This document shows, in pieces, positions 1 to 5,349 of a stretch of 6,655 nucleotides of DNA. This DNA is from Alphaproteobacteria bacterium (GTDB lineage: Bacteria; Pseudomonadota; Alphaproteobacteria; JAJTHO01). Under the pieces are notes generated by a model, which saw nothing but the letters and a program-made list of their open reading frames with translations, made no database searches and was not told the DNA's origin. Numbering within the stretch: position 1 is the stretch's first letter; every line of letters starts with the position of its first letter. The DNA is taken from NCBI GenBank assembly GCA_021297975.1, contig JAJTHO010000107.1, forward strand, positions 1 through 6,655, read 5' to 3'. A program made the position numbers and the translations under genes.

Positions 1-166
1 CAAAGCCATTGTCAAAGCGCTCAACGGCATCGCCGCCAACGTGTCGTATGTGGAAATTGATACCGACCGGGGGCATGATGCATTCCTGATGGATGTGCCG
101 CAGCTGCACGCCATGATTGCCCGCTATTTAGACGGCTCCGCCGCCCAATTTGGTATCGTATCATGA
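1..166 (+). CDS. metX: Homoserine O-acyltransferase MetX, C-terminal end (5' truncated by window)
   Basis: This is the last 54 codons of a gene that starts outside the window, read in the frame beginning at base 2 and ending at TGA 164-166. MetX transfers an acyl group (acetyl, or succinyl in some proteobacteria) from acyl-CoA to the homoserine hydroxyl in cytoplasmic methionine biosynthesis. The visible part matches the end of the alpha/beta-hydrolase fold: a VSYVEIDTDRGHDAFLMD segment whose GHDAF holds the catalytic histidine of the Ser-Asp-His triad, followed by a closing helix (LHAMIARYLD). The nucleophile elbow and the residues that decide acetyl versus succinyl specificity are outside the window, so the acyl donor cannot be called. 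The stop overlaps the metW start as ATGA, which indicates translational coupling. Identification is confident from the GHDAF context together with metW next door. Confidence 0.93.
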   Translation, partial: KAIVKALNGIAANVSYVEIDTDRGHDAFLMDVPQLHAMIARYLDGSAAQFGIVS

Positions 167-777
167 GCGTACACACCTCACCCCTCCGCGTTGACCAGAA
201 GCTTATCGCCGGGCTTATCCCCAGCGGCGCGCGCGTGCTGGATGTGGGCTGCGGCAACGGGGCGCTGCTGCATTACCTCGTGCACACTAAGGGCGTTGAT
301 GGCCGGGGGATGGAGCTGCGCCAGGCGGGGGTCAACGCCTCCGTTGCGCGCGGGCTGTCGGTTGTGCAAGGCAACGCCGACACGGATTTAGCGGATTACC
401 CGGACGGCGCGTTTGATTATGTGGTGTTATCGCAAACGCTGCAGGCAACCTTTGCCCCGCATGTGGTTTTAGAGCAAATGGCGCGGATTGGTAAGCGGCT
501 GATTGTCTCGATTCCCAATTTTGGCTATTGGCGCGTGCGGCTGCAGCTTTTGCTGCGCGGGCGCATGCCGGTGACAGAAAGCCTTGTTTTTGAATGGTAT
601 GACACGCCCAACATCCATTTTTGCACGCTGAAAGATTTTCGCAAACTCTGCCGCAAGCTGGATATTACGCTGGTTGAGGCGATGCCGCTGGATAGCCTCG
701 GTGCGGCGCTGCCTGATTGGCAGCGGGGTTCTGCGAATGTGCTGGCGGCGCAGGCGGTGTTTGTGGGCGGGCGCTAA
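163..777 (+). CDS. metW: Methionine biosynthesis protein MetW, methyltransferase-like
   Basis: A complete 204-residue protein, normal length for MetW. It has a Rossmann SAM-binding fold: glycine-rich motif I VLDVGCGNG at residues 25-33, acidic GNADTDLADYPDGAFDYV at 70-87 and the MetW-typical LSQTLQA at 89-95. SIPNFGYWRVR at 116-126 and YDTPNIHFCTLKDF at 146-159 are also family hallmarks. MetW is almost always encoded directly after metX in proteobacteria and is reported to be needed for normal MetX function in some of them; a methyl-transfer reaction is not firmly established for the family. The ATG sits in the ATGA overlap with the metX stop and has no Shine-Dalgarno sequence of its own, so translation is probably coupled. 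It is followed by a 30-bp gap to the convergent aspS stop and by a likely terminator at 800-830. Confidence 0.95.
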   Translation: MSVHTSPLRVDQKLIAGLIPSGARVLDVGCGNGALLHYLVHTKGVDGRGMELRQAGVNASVARGLSVVQGNADTDLADYPDGAFDYVVLSQTLQATFAPHVVLEQMARIGKRLIVSIPNFGYWRVRLQLLLRGRMPVTESLVFEWYDTPNIHFCTLKDFRKLCRKLDITLVEAMPLDSLGAALPDWQRGSANVLAAQAVFVGGR

Positions 778-799
778 ACTACACCCACCCCTTGCTTTG

Positions 800-830
800 T
801 AACGCGCCTACACCTTAGGCGTTAGTTTTT
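800..830 (+). terminator. Likely intrinsic terminator of metX-metW, inside the aspS 3' end
   Basis: On the + strand TAACGCGCCTA (800-810) pairs with TAGGCGTTA (816-824) to give nine base pairs with a two-base bulge and a five-base loop (CACCT). One G then separates the stem from a run of five T (826-830). It lies 23 bp after the metW stop, the expected place for a rho-independent terminator. The hairpin covers the aspS stop codon and its last codons. Read in the aspS direction there is no T tract after the stem, so it should act only on metXW transcripts. The bulge and short T run keep confidence moderate. Confidence 0.45.
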
Positions 831-2604
831 CATGGAGACGAATGTGCAGCTCGCGCAGCCGTTCAGACGGCACCACTGCCGGTGCGCCCATCATCAAATC
901 CTCGGCCTTCTGGTTCATCGGAAAGGCCACCACCTCACGGATATTCGGCTCATCCGCCAGCAGCATCACCATCCGGTCAATCCCCGGCGCGGATCCCCCA
1001 TGCGGCGGCGCGCCGTAGCGAAACGCATTCAACATCCCGCTGAACTGCTGTTCAACCTCATCCCGCTGATACCCGGCAATTTCAAAGGCGCGCAGCATCA
1101 CCTCCGGTAAATGATTCCGAATCGCGCCGGATGACAGCTCTATCCCATTGCAAACAATATCGTATTGATAGGCTTTTAACGCTAAGGGGTCGCCGCTGTT
1201 TAAGGCCTCCAGCCCGCCTTGGGGCATGGAAAACGGATTGTGCGAGAATTCAATCTTGCCGGTATCCTCGTTCCGCTCAAACATCGGGAAATCAACCACC
1301 CAGCAAAATTCAAAGCAATCCGGCTTAATCAGCCCCAGTTCCGCGCCAATGCGGCGGCGGGCTTTATCCACGAGTTTGACGGCATCCGCCGCCTTATCAC
1401 AAACAAAAAACACGGCATCGCCATCCGCAACACCGGCGGTCTCGCGCAGCAATTGCAAGCGCGGCGCATCAAGGAATTTCGCAATGGGGCCTTTGGCCTC
1501 GCCCTTATCAAAGACGATATACCCTAAACCCGGCGCACCCTCGCCCCGCGCCCAATCGTTGAGCTTATCAAAGAAACTGCGCGGCTGGGCGGCGGAACCC
1601 GGCGCAGGAATCGCCCGCACAACGCTGCCCGCCTCAACATTTTTCGCAAAAATGCCAAAGCCAGAGCCGCGAAACACCTCAGACACATCCGTGCACACAA
1701 TCGGAATCCGCAAATCCGGCTTATCACAGCCGTATTTCAGCATCGCCTCATCATACGCAATGCGGCGAAAGGGATACGGGCTAACGCTTTTACCCTTGCT
1801 GAATTCTTCAAAAATACCGTGGAGCACCGGCTCTAATGTTGCGAACACGTCTTCTTGGGTGACAAAGCTCATCTCAAAATCAAGCTGGTAAAATTCGCCG
1901 GGGCTGCGATCTGCCCGCGAATCTTCATCCCGGAAACACGGGGCAATCTGGAAATAGCGGTCAAAACCCGCCACCATCAGCAGCTGTTTAAACATCTGCG
2001 GCGCTTGCGGCAGCGCATAGAATTTGCCCGGATGAATGCGCGAGGGCACAAGATAATCCCGCGCCCCTTCGGGGCTGGAGGCCGTTAAAATCGGTGTTTG
2101 AAATTCGGTAAACCCGGCTTCAATCATGCGGCGACGCAGCGAGCTGATAACATTCGAGCGCAGCACAATGTTATTGTGCACCTTTTCCCGGCGCAAATCG
2201 AGGTAACGATACCGGAGGCGAATATCCTCGGCCGTGTCCGCATCGCTGTTCACCTGCAGCGGCACTTGATCCGCCACCGATTGCAACGTGAGGGTGTCGA
2301 TAACCAGCTCAATATCCCCGGTGGGCAGCTTGCTGTTCACCGTCTCCTGCGCCCGCGCCACAACCTTCCCGGTTACGGTAATCACGCTTTCCAGCTTCAA
2401 ACGGCTCAGCGTTTCAAATTCTGCGTGATCGCTGTGGATAACGCACTGCGTCAGGCCGTAATGATCGCGCACATCAATAAACAGCAAATTGCCGTGGTCG
2501 CGCTTGCGATGCACCCAGCCGGACAGGCGGGCGATAGCGTTCACATCATTACTGCGCAGCGCGTTGCAGGTGTGGGTGCGGTAGGGGTGTTGTATCGTGT
2601 TCAT
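808..2604 (-). CDS. aspS: Aspartyl-tRNA synthetase, bacterial type
   Basis: A class II synthetase that charges tRNA with aspartate in the cytoplasm. The 598-residue length fits bacterial AspRS. Domains run from an N-terminal OB-fold anticodon-binding domain (about 1-115; GWVHRKRDHGNLLFIDVRDHYG at 29-50), through a flipping-loop segment (SSPEGARDYLVP, 176-187) and motif 2 (FRDEDSRADRSPGEF, 224-238), to the bacterial GAD insertion (about 290-430) and a C-terminal catalytic part with motif 3 (GGSAPGIDR, 536-544) and the FPMNQKAEDLMMGAP tail (561-575). The start at 2604 was chosen because the family begins with a YRTHTC segment just after it. An in-frame extension to 2694 would run into the upstream repeat and has no family similarity. 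No good Shine-Dalgarno is visible. His37 lies at the position that separates nondiscriminating AspRS (His) from the E. coli type (Leu). The gene converges with metW and diverges from ppnK. Confidence 0.98.
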   Translation of the reverse strand: MNTIQHPYRTHTCNALRSNDVNAIARLSGWVHRKRDHGNLLFIDVRDHYGLTQCVIHSDHAEFETLSRLKLESVITVTGKVVARAQETVNSKLPTGDIELVIDTLTLQSVADQVPLQVNSDADTAEDIRLRYRYLDLRREKVHNNIVLRSNVISSLRRRMIEAGFTEFQTPILTASSPEGARDYLVPSRIHPGKFYALPQAPQMFKQLLMVAGFDRYFQIAPCFRDEDSRADRSPGEFYQLDFEMSFVTQEDVFATLEPVLHGIFEEFSKGKSVSPYPFRRIAYDEAMLKYGCDKPDLRIPIVCTDVSEVFRGSGFGIFAKNVEAGSVVRAIPAPGSAAQPRSFFDKLNDWARGEGAPGLGYIVFDKGEAKGPIAKFLDAPRLQLLRETAGVADGDAVFFVCDKAADAVKLVDKARRRIGAELGLIKPDCFEFCWVVDFPMFERNEDTGKIEFSHNPFSMPQGGLEALNSGDPLALKAYQYDIVCNGIELSSGAIRNHLPEVMLRAFEIAGYQRDEVEQQFSGMLNAFRYGAPPHGGSAPGIDRMVMLLADEPNIREVVAFPMNQKAEDLMMGAPAVVPSERLRELHIRLHEKLTPKV

Positions 2605-2656
2605 GCTGTTTTCATAGAGGCACCGGCGCGGTGGTGCAAGGGGGGCGGCGCATGAT

Positions 2657-2685
2657 ATTCTATACATCATTATTTTTAGCGTCAT
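2657..2685 (-). promoter_or_regulatory. Candidate sigma-70-type promoter for aspS
   Basis: On the minus strand, ATGACG (2685-2680; 4 of 6 to TTGACA) is followed after 17 bp by TAGAAT (2662-2657; 5 of 6 to TATAAT). Transcription would start near 2650 and give an untranslated leader of about 45 nt before the aspS ATG. The -35 hexamer coincides with the outer edge of the structured repeat. Spacing and position are good but this is motif matching only. Confidence 0.4.
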
Positions 2686-2797
2686 TCCGAGCAAACAAAA
2701 CCGCCAGGTTTTGTGCCGCCGAGGAATCTCCTTGGTATTCTGCGGGAGATCCTTCGACTGCGCAAAATCTCATGATTTTGCTTCGCTCAGGATGACG
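2680..2797. repeat. Structured intergenic repeat, copy 1 (cloverleaf-forming, MITE-like)
   Basis: A 118-bp element between divergent aspS and ppnK that shares long blocks with 5173-5288 in the same orientation. Ends form an imperfect terminal inverted repeat: GTCATTCCGAGC (2681-2692) against GCTCAGGATGAC (2785-2796). Inside are three hairpins. The first is a perfect 8-bp stem, ACAAAACC/GGTTTTGT (2695-2702 and 2707-2714). The central one is a 12-position stem, CGAGGAATCTCC/GGAGATCCTTCG (2720-2731 and 2745-2756), with one wobble and one mismatch. The third is a perfect 8-bp stem, GCAAAATC/GATTTTGC (2762-2769 and 2774-2781). Together they make a four-way-junction fold. It contains no credible protein. 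Repeats with GTCATTCCGAGC-like ends are a familiar class of dispersed bacterial intergenic element; mobility and function are not shown by this sequence. The remaining bases 2798-2888 hold only a modest AAAGG before ppnK. Confidence 0.9.
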
Positions 2798-2888
2798 TAC
2801 TTAGAAAGTATCTACAGGCAACGTTGCTCTTGTTGTTGCGCTAAGAAGCCTTATTGTTGGGTAAACTCCTTTAAAGGTAGCCTAAACT

Positions 2889-3647
2889 ATGCGTTTCGCC
2901 CTGCTTGTTGCCGATAGCCTTGATGCCGCGCGTGCCGCCGCCGCCGTTCGGGCGCAACACACTGAGGTCGACAGCACGGACGCTGAGGTGCTGGTTGTCC
3001 TTGGCGGTGATGGCTTTATGCTGGAAATGATTCATAAATATCACAATCACCCCGCGCCGCTGTACGGCATGAACCGGGGCTCAGTGGGTTTTTTGCTCAA
3101 TGATTTTGTGGTGGCGGGTCTGCCCGAACGCTTAGCGCGGGCACAGCGGGTTGAGCTGTTTCCGCTCTCTGCGCGCATTGAGCATGTAAACGGCAGCATC
3201 AGAGAGGCGCTGGCGTTTAACGAAGTCTCCCTGCTGCGCGAAACGCGTCAGGCGGCCAAGCTGCGCGTGTCGGTGGACGGCATAGTGCGGATGGAGGAGC
3301 TGGTCTGCGATGGGGCGCTGCTTGCAACCCCCGCGGGCAGCACGGCGTATAACCTTTCCGTCCACGGGCCCATCCTGCCGCTGGGCTGTAATCTGCTCGC
3401 GCTCACGCCTGTTGCGCCGTTTCGCCCCCGGCGCTGGCGCGGGGCGCTGATACCCCATACCGCAGAAGTGTGTTTTGATATTCTCGATCCCGATAAACGC
3501 CCCGTTGCGGCCGTTGCGGATTTCACCGAATGCCGGGATGTTGTGCGCGTGCGTGTGCGCGAGGAGCGCGAACGGCCAAAGGCGCTGCTGTTCGATCCGG
3601 AAAAGACACTGGCGGAACGGATTGTCAAAGAACAGTTTTTGAGTTAA
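2889..3647 (+). CDS. ppnK: NAD kinase
   Basis: Phosphorylates NAD+ to NADP+ using ATP or polyphosphate in the cytoplasm, the only route to NADP(H) in most bacteria, so probably essential. The 252-residue protein has the family landmarks in order: GGDG at 39-42 (phosphate binding), GMNRGSVGFL at 60-69, the conserved Asn-Glu pair in NEVSLLR (111-117), DG at 141-142, and ATPAGSTAYNLSVHGPILPL (146-165), the nicotinamide/adenine-binding glycine-rich loop. PFRPRRWRGALIP (177-189) and the following DKRPVAAVADFTE (202-214) resemble the compact alphaproteobacterial form. The ATG at 2889 was chosen because it starts the first beta strand (MRFALLVADS); AAAGG at 2873-2877 is a possible, rather distant ribosome binding site. 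The gene is also called nadK. It heads a block with map 10 bp downstream. Confidence 0.97.
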   Translation: MRFALLVADSLDAARAAAAVRAQHTEVDSTDAEVLVVLGGDGFMLEMIHKYHNHPAPLYGMNRGSVGFLLNDFVVAGLPERLARAQRVELFPLSARIEHVNGSIREALAFNEVSLLRETRQAAKLRVSVDGIVRMEELVCDGALLATPAGSTAYNLSVHGPILPLGCNLLALTPVAPFRPRRWRGALIPHTAEVCFDILDPDKRPVAAVADFTECRDVVRVRVREERERPKALLFDPEKTLAERIVKEQFLS

Positions 3648-3657
3648 GTCCCTCTTT

Positions 3658-4434
3658 ATGACCCGCCCCGAACAAATCGTCCTTCACGACCCCGCCTCCT
3701 TTGCCGGGATGCGCGCCGCCGGGCTGCTGGCCTCGCAGACCCTTGATTACATAACCCCCCATGTCCAGCCGGGTATCAGCACCGGTGCGCTCGATAAGCT
3801 CTGTCATGATTTTATTGTTGCGCACGGCGCAATCCCTGCGCCGCTGGGGTATAAGGGTTTTCCGAAATCCATCTGCACGTCTGTCAATCATGTGGTGTGC
3901 CACGGCATCCCCTCGGATGATAAAATCCTCAAAGACGGCGATATTGTGAATATAGACGTCACAACGATTGTGGACGGCTGGCACGGCGACACCAGCCGCA
4001 TGTATCGCGTGGGAAAGAACGTCTCCAAGCTGGCCGATAGGCTCTGCACCGTCACCTACGACTGCCTGATGAAAGCCATTGATATCGTCCGCCCCGGCAT
4101 ACACCTCGGCGATATCGGCGCGGTGATACAGGAACACGCAGAGGCCAACCGGTTCAGCGTCGTCCGCGATTTTTGCGGCCACGGCCTTGGCAAAGTGTTT
4201 CACATGGCGCCCAGCGTGCTGCATTATGGGCGGCGCGGCACGGGCAATATTTTAGAGGAAGGCATGTTCTTCACCATTGAGCCGATGATTAACGCCGGCA
4301 GCTATCACACAACCGTCATGCCCGACGGCTGGACAGCGGTCACCAAAGACCGCAAGCTGTCTGCGCAGTATGAGCATTCGCTCGGCGTTACCGCAACGGG
4401 CGTTGAGATTTTCACGGTAACACCCGCGCCATGA
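3658..4434 (+). CDS. map: Methionine aminopeptidase, type I
   Basis: Removes the initiator methionine from nascent proteins with a small second residue; a dinuclear metalloenzyme of the cytoplasm. At 258 residues it has the usual type I length, with no N-terminal extension or type II insertion. All five metal ligands are present: Asp100 (NIDVT), Asp111 (HGDTSR), His175 (CGHGLG), Glu208 (FTIEPM) and Glu239 (QYEHS). His82 in VVCHGIP is the conserved substrate-binding histidine and His182 (FHMAPSVLHY) the second active-site histidine. The residues after His182 are Met-Ala rather than the Glu-Glu of E. coli, a common variation. It lies 10 bp after the NAD kinase gene with no visible Shine-Dalgarno in the gap, and its stop overlaps the radC start, so the three genes are probably cotranscribed. 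Confidence 0.97.
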   Translation: MTRPEQIVLHDPASFAGMRAAGLLASQTLDYITPHVQPGISTGALDKLCHDFIVAHGAIPAPLGYKGFPKSICTSVNHVVCHGIPSDDKILKDGDIVNIDVTTIVDGWHGDTSRMYRVGKNVSKLADRLCTVTYDCLMKAIDIVRPGIHLGDIGAVIQEHAEANRFSVVRDFCGHGLGKVFHMAPSVLHYGRRGTGNILEEGMFFTIEPMINAGSYHTTVMPDGWTAVTKDRKLSAQYEHSLGVTATGVEIFTVTPAP

Positions 4435-5150
4435 CCACAAGGGATGCCGCCGAGGAAAGCGCCAGCAAAGCTCAAGCATCCGCCCATGTTGGCCACCGCG
4501 CCCGGCTGCGCAAAAGACTATTGGATAGCGGCGCTCTCGCCCTCGCCGATCATGAGCTGTTGGAACTCGTGCTCTTTGCCGCCTATCCGCGCGGCGATAC
4601 CAAGCCGTTGGCAAAGCGCCTGCTCAAAAAATTCAACGGCTATAACGCCGTTATCCGCGCTGAAATTGCCGAATTAAAAGAGGTTGAGGGCGTGGGGGAT
4701 GCCGCCGTGGCTGCGCTAAAAGCGGTTGAGGCCGCCAGCCTGAAGCTCTTGGAAAATGACCTCCGCGAGCTGCCCATACTGCGCAATTGGCAAGCCGTTC
4801 ATGCCTACACGCGGGCGCGGCTTGGCTTTAACAAGGTCGAGTCCTTGTGGGTGCTCTATCTCAATACTAAGAACCGCCTGATTAGCGCGGAGGAAGTCCA
4901 GCGCGGCACGCTGAATCAAACGGCGATTTACCCGCGTGAGCTGGTGCGCAAAGCCCTCGCCCATCATGCCGCCGCCATCATCATGGTGCATAATCACCCC
5001 AGCGGCGATGTCACGCCGAGCAAAGAAGATATAGAGCTTACCCGCGCCGTGCAGGAGGCGTTAAAGGTTGTCAGCATTGGCCTTGTCGATCATTTGATTG
5101 TGGGGCCCCATGAGGCGGTTTCATCGCTGAAGAATCTTGGGGTGATTTAG
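4431..5150 (+). CDS. radC: RadC family JAB/MPN-domain protein
   Basis: A 239-residue RadC (UPF0758) protein. The N-terminal part has the GHRARLRKRLLDSG and ADHELLELVLF segments (21-34, 39-49) and a helix-hairpin-helix-like element (EVEGVGDAAVAALKA, 84-98). The C-terminal part is a JAMM metalloprotease-like fold with metal-binding signature HNHPSGDVTPSKED (187-200): His187, His189 and Asp200, with Ser191 conserved. It also has family segments LWVLYLNTKN (139-148) and RGTLNQTAIYPRE (158-170), and ends SSLKNLGVI. The metal site is intact. The name came from a radiation-sensitivity mutation later traced to recG, so a DNA-repair role is not established, and enzymatic activity of the family is poorly defined. 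The start overlaps the map stop as ATGA and no Shine-Dalgarno precedes it, which suggests coupled translation. Nothing suggests a mobile origin. Confidence 0.96.
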   Translation: MTTRDAAEESASKAQASAHVGHRARLRKRLLDSGALALADHELLELVLFAAYPRGDTKPLAKRLLKKFNGYNAVIRAEIAELKEVEGVGDAAVAALKAVEAASLKLLENDLRELPILRNWQAVHAYTRARLGFNKVESLWVLYLNTKNRLISAEEVQRGTLNQTAIYPRELVRKALAHHAAAIIMVHNHPSGDVTPSKEDIELTRAVQEALKVVSIGLVDHLIVGPHEAVSSLKNLGVI

Positions 5151-5172
5151 GCGCTTATCATCTTTATACATG

Positions 5173-5288
5173 CGTCATTCCGAGCAAACAAAGCCGTAGG
5201 CTTTGTGCTGCCGAGGAATCTCCCTCGCATTTAATGGAGATCCTTCGACTCCGCAAAACCTAAAGGTTCTGCTACGCTCAGGATGACG
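5173..5288. repeat. Structured intergenic repeat, copy 2 (cloverleaf-forming, MITE-like)
   Basis: A 116-bp second copy of the element at 2680-2797, same orientation, beginning 22 bp after the radC stop. The outer arms GTCATTCCGAGC (5174-5185) and GCTCAGGATGAC (5276-5287) and the central arms (5212-5223 and 5236-5247) are identical to copy 1. Hairpin 1 is ACAAAGCC/GGCTTTGT (5188-5195 and 5199-5206), still perfectly paired although one base on each side differs from copy 1. Hairpin 2 is GCAAAACC/GGTTCTGC (5253-5260 and 5265-5272), with one compensated change and one A-C mismatch. Loops and the central spacer diverge freely. As RNA it could also fold downstream of radC and affect transcript ends. 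The flanks 5151-5172 and 5289-5349 contain no gene; the right flank holds a terminator-like hairpin. Confidence 0.9.
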
Positions 5289-5301
5289 CGCTGCTCATTA
5301 A

Positions 5302-5334
5302 GGCGTTAAACCCACTTGCGTTTAAGCCGTTTTT
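5302..5334 (+). terminator. Terminator-like hairpin with T run before purB
   Basis: GGCGTTAAAC (5302-5311) pairs with GTTTAAGCC (5320-5328) as nine base pairs with one bulged G and an eight-base loop. It is followed by G and then five T (5330-5334). This could end the ppnK-map-radC transcript or act as an attenuator in the purB leader. Only 15 bp lie between the T run and the purB ATG, which leaves little room for a separate purB promoter downstream. The A/T-rich stem is only moderately stable. Confidence 0.35.
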
Positions 5335-5349
5335 CCGCTCAATACCCCT

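Noticed and set aside
1226..2655. Long open frames antisense to aspS (for example 1226-1891 and 2098-2655)
   Set aside because: They shadow a well-supported gene in GC-rich DNA, have no recognisable domains and have no independent start signals.
2605..2694. A 30-residue N-terminal extension of AspRS starting at 2694
   Set aside because: The extension runs into the intergenic repeat and the proposed promoter and has no AspRS-like sequence; the family N terminus begins just after the ATG at 2604.
2677..2799. TA dinucleotides flanking repeat copy 1 as a target-site duplication
   Set aside because: The TA is two bases from the left GTCAT end and one from the right ATGAC end, and copy 2 has no matching flanks, so no duplication can be supported.
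2830..2857. Possible ppnK promoter TTGTTG, 16 bp, TATTGT
   Set aside because: Both hexamers are only partial matches (TATTGT 4 of 6) in a repetitive TTG-rich stretch where alternative alignments are equally good.
2711..2917. A 68-residue open frame spanning the repeat and the start of ppnK
   Set aside because: It is mostly translated repeat (FDCAKSHDFASLRMT-type peptide), has cysteine-rich low-quality composition, and overlaps the real NAD kinase start in another frame.
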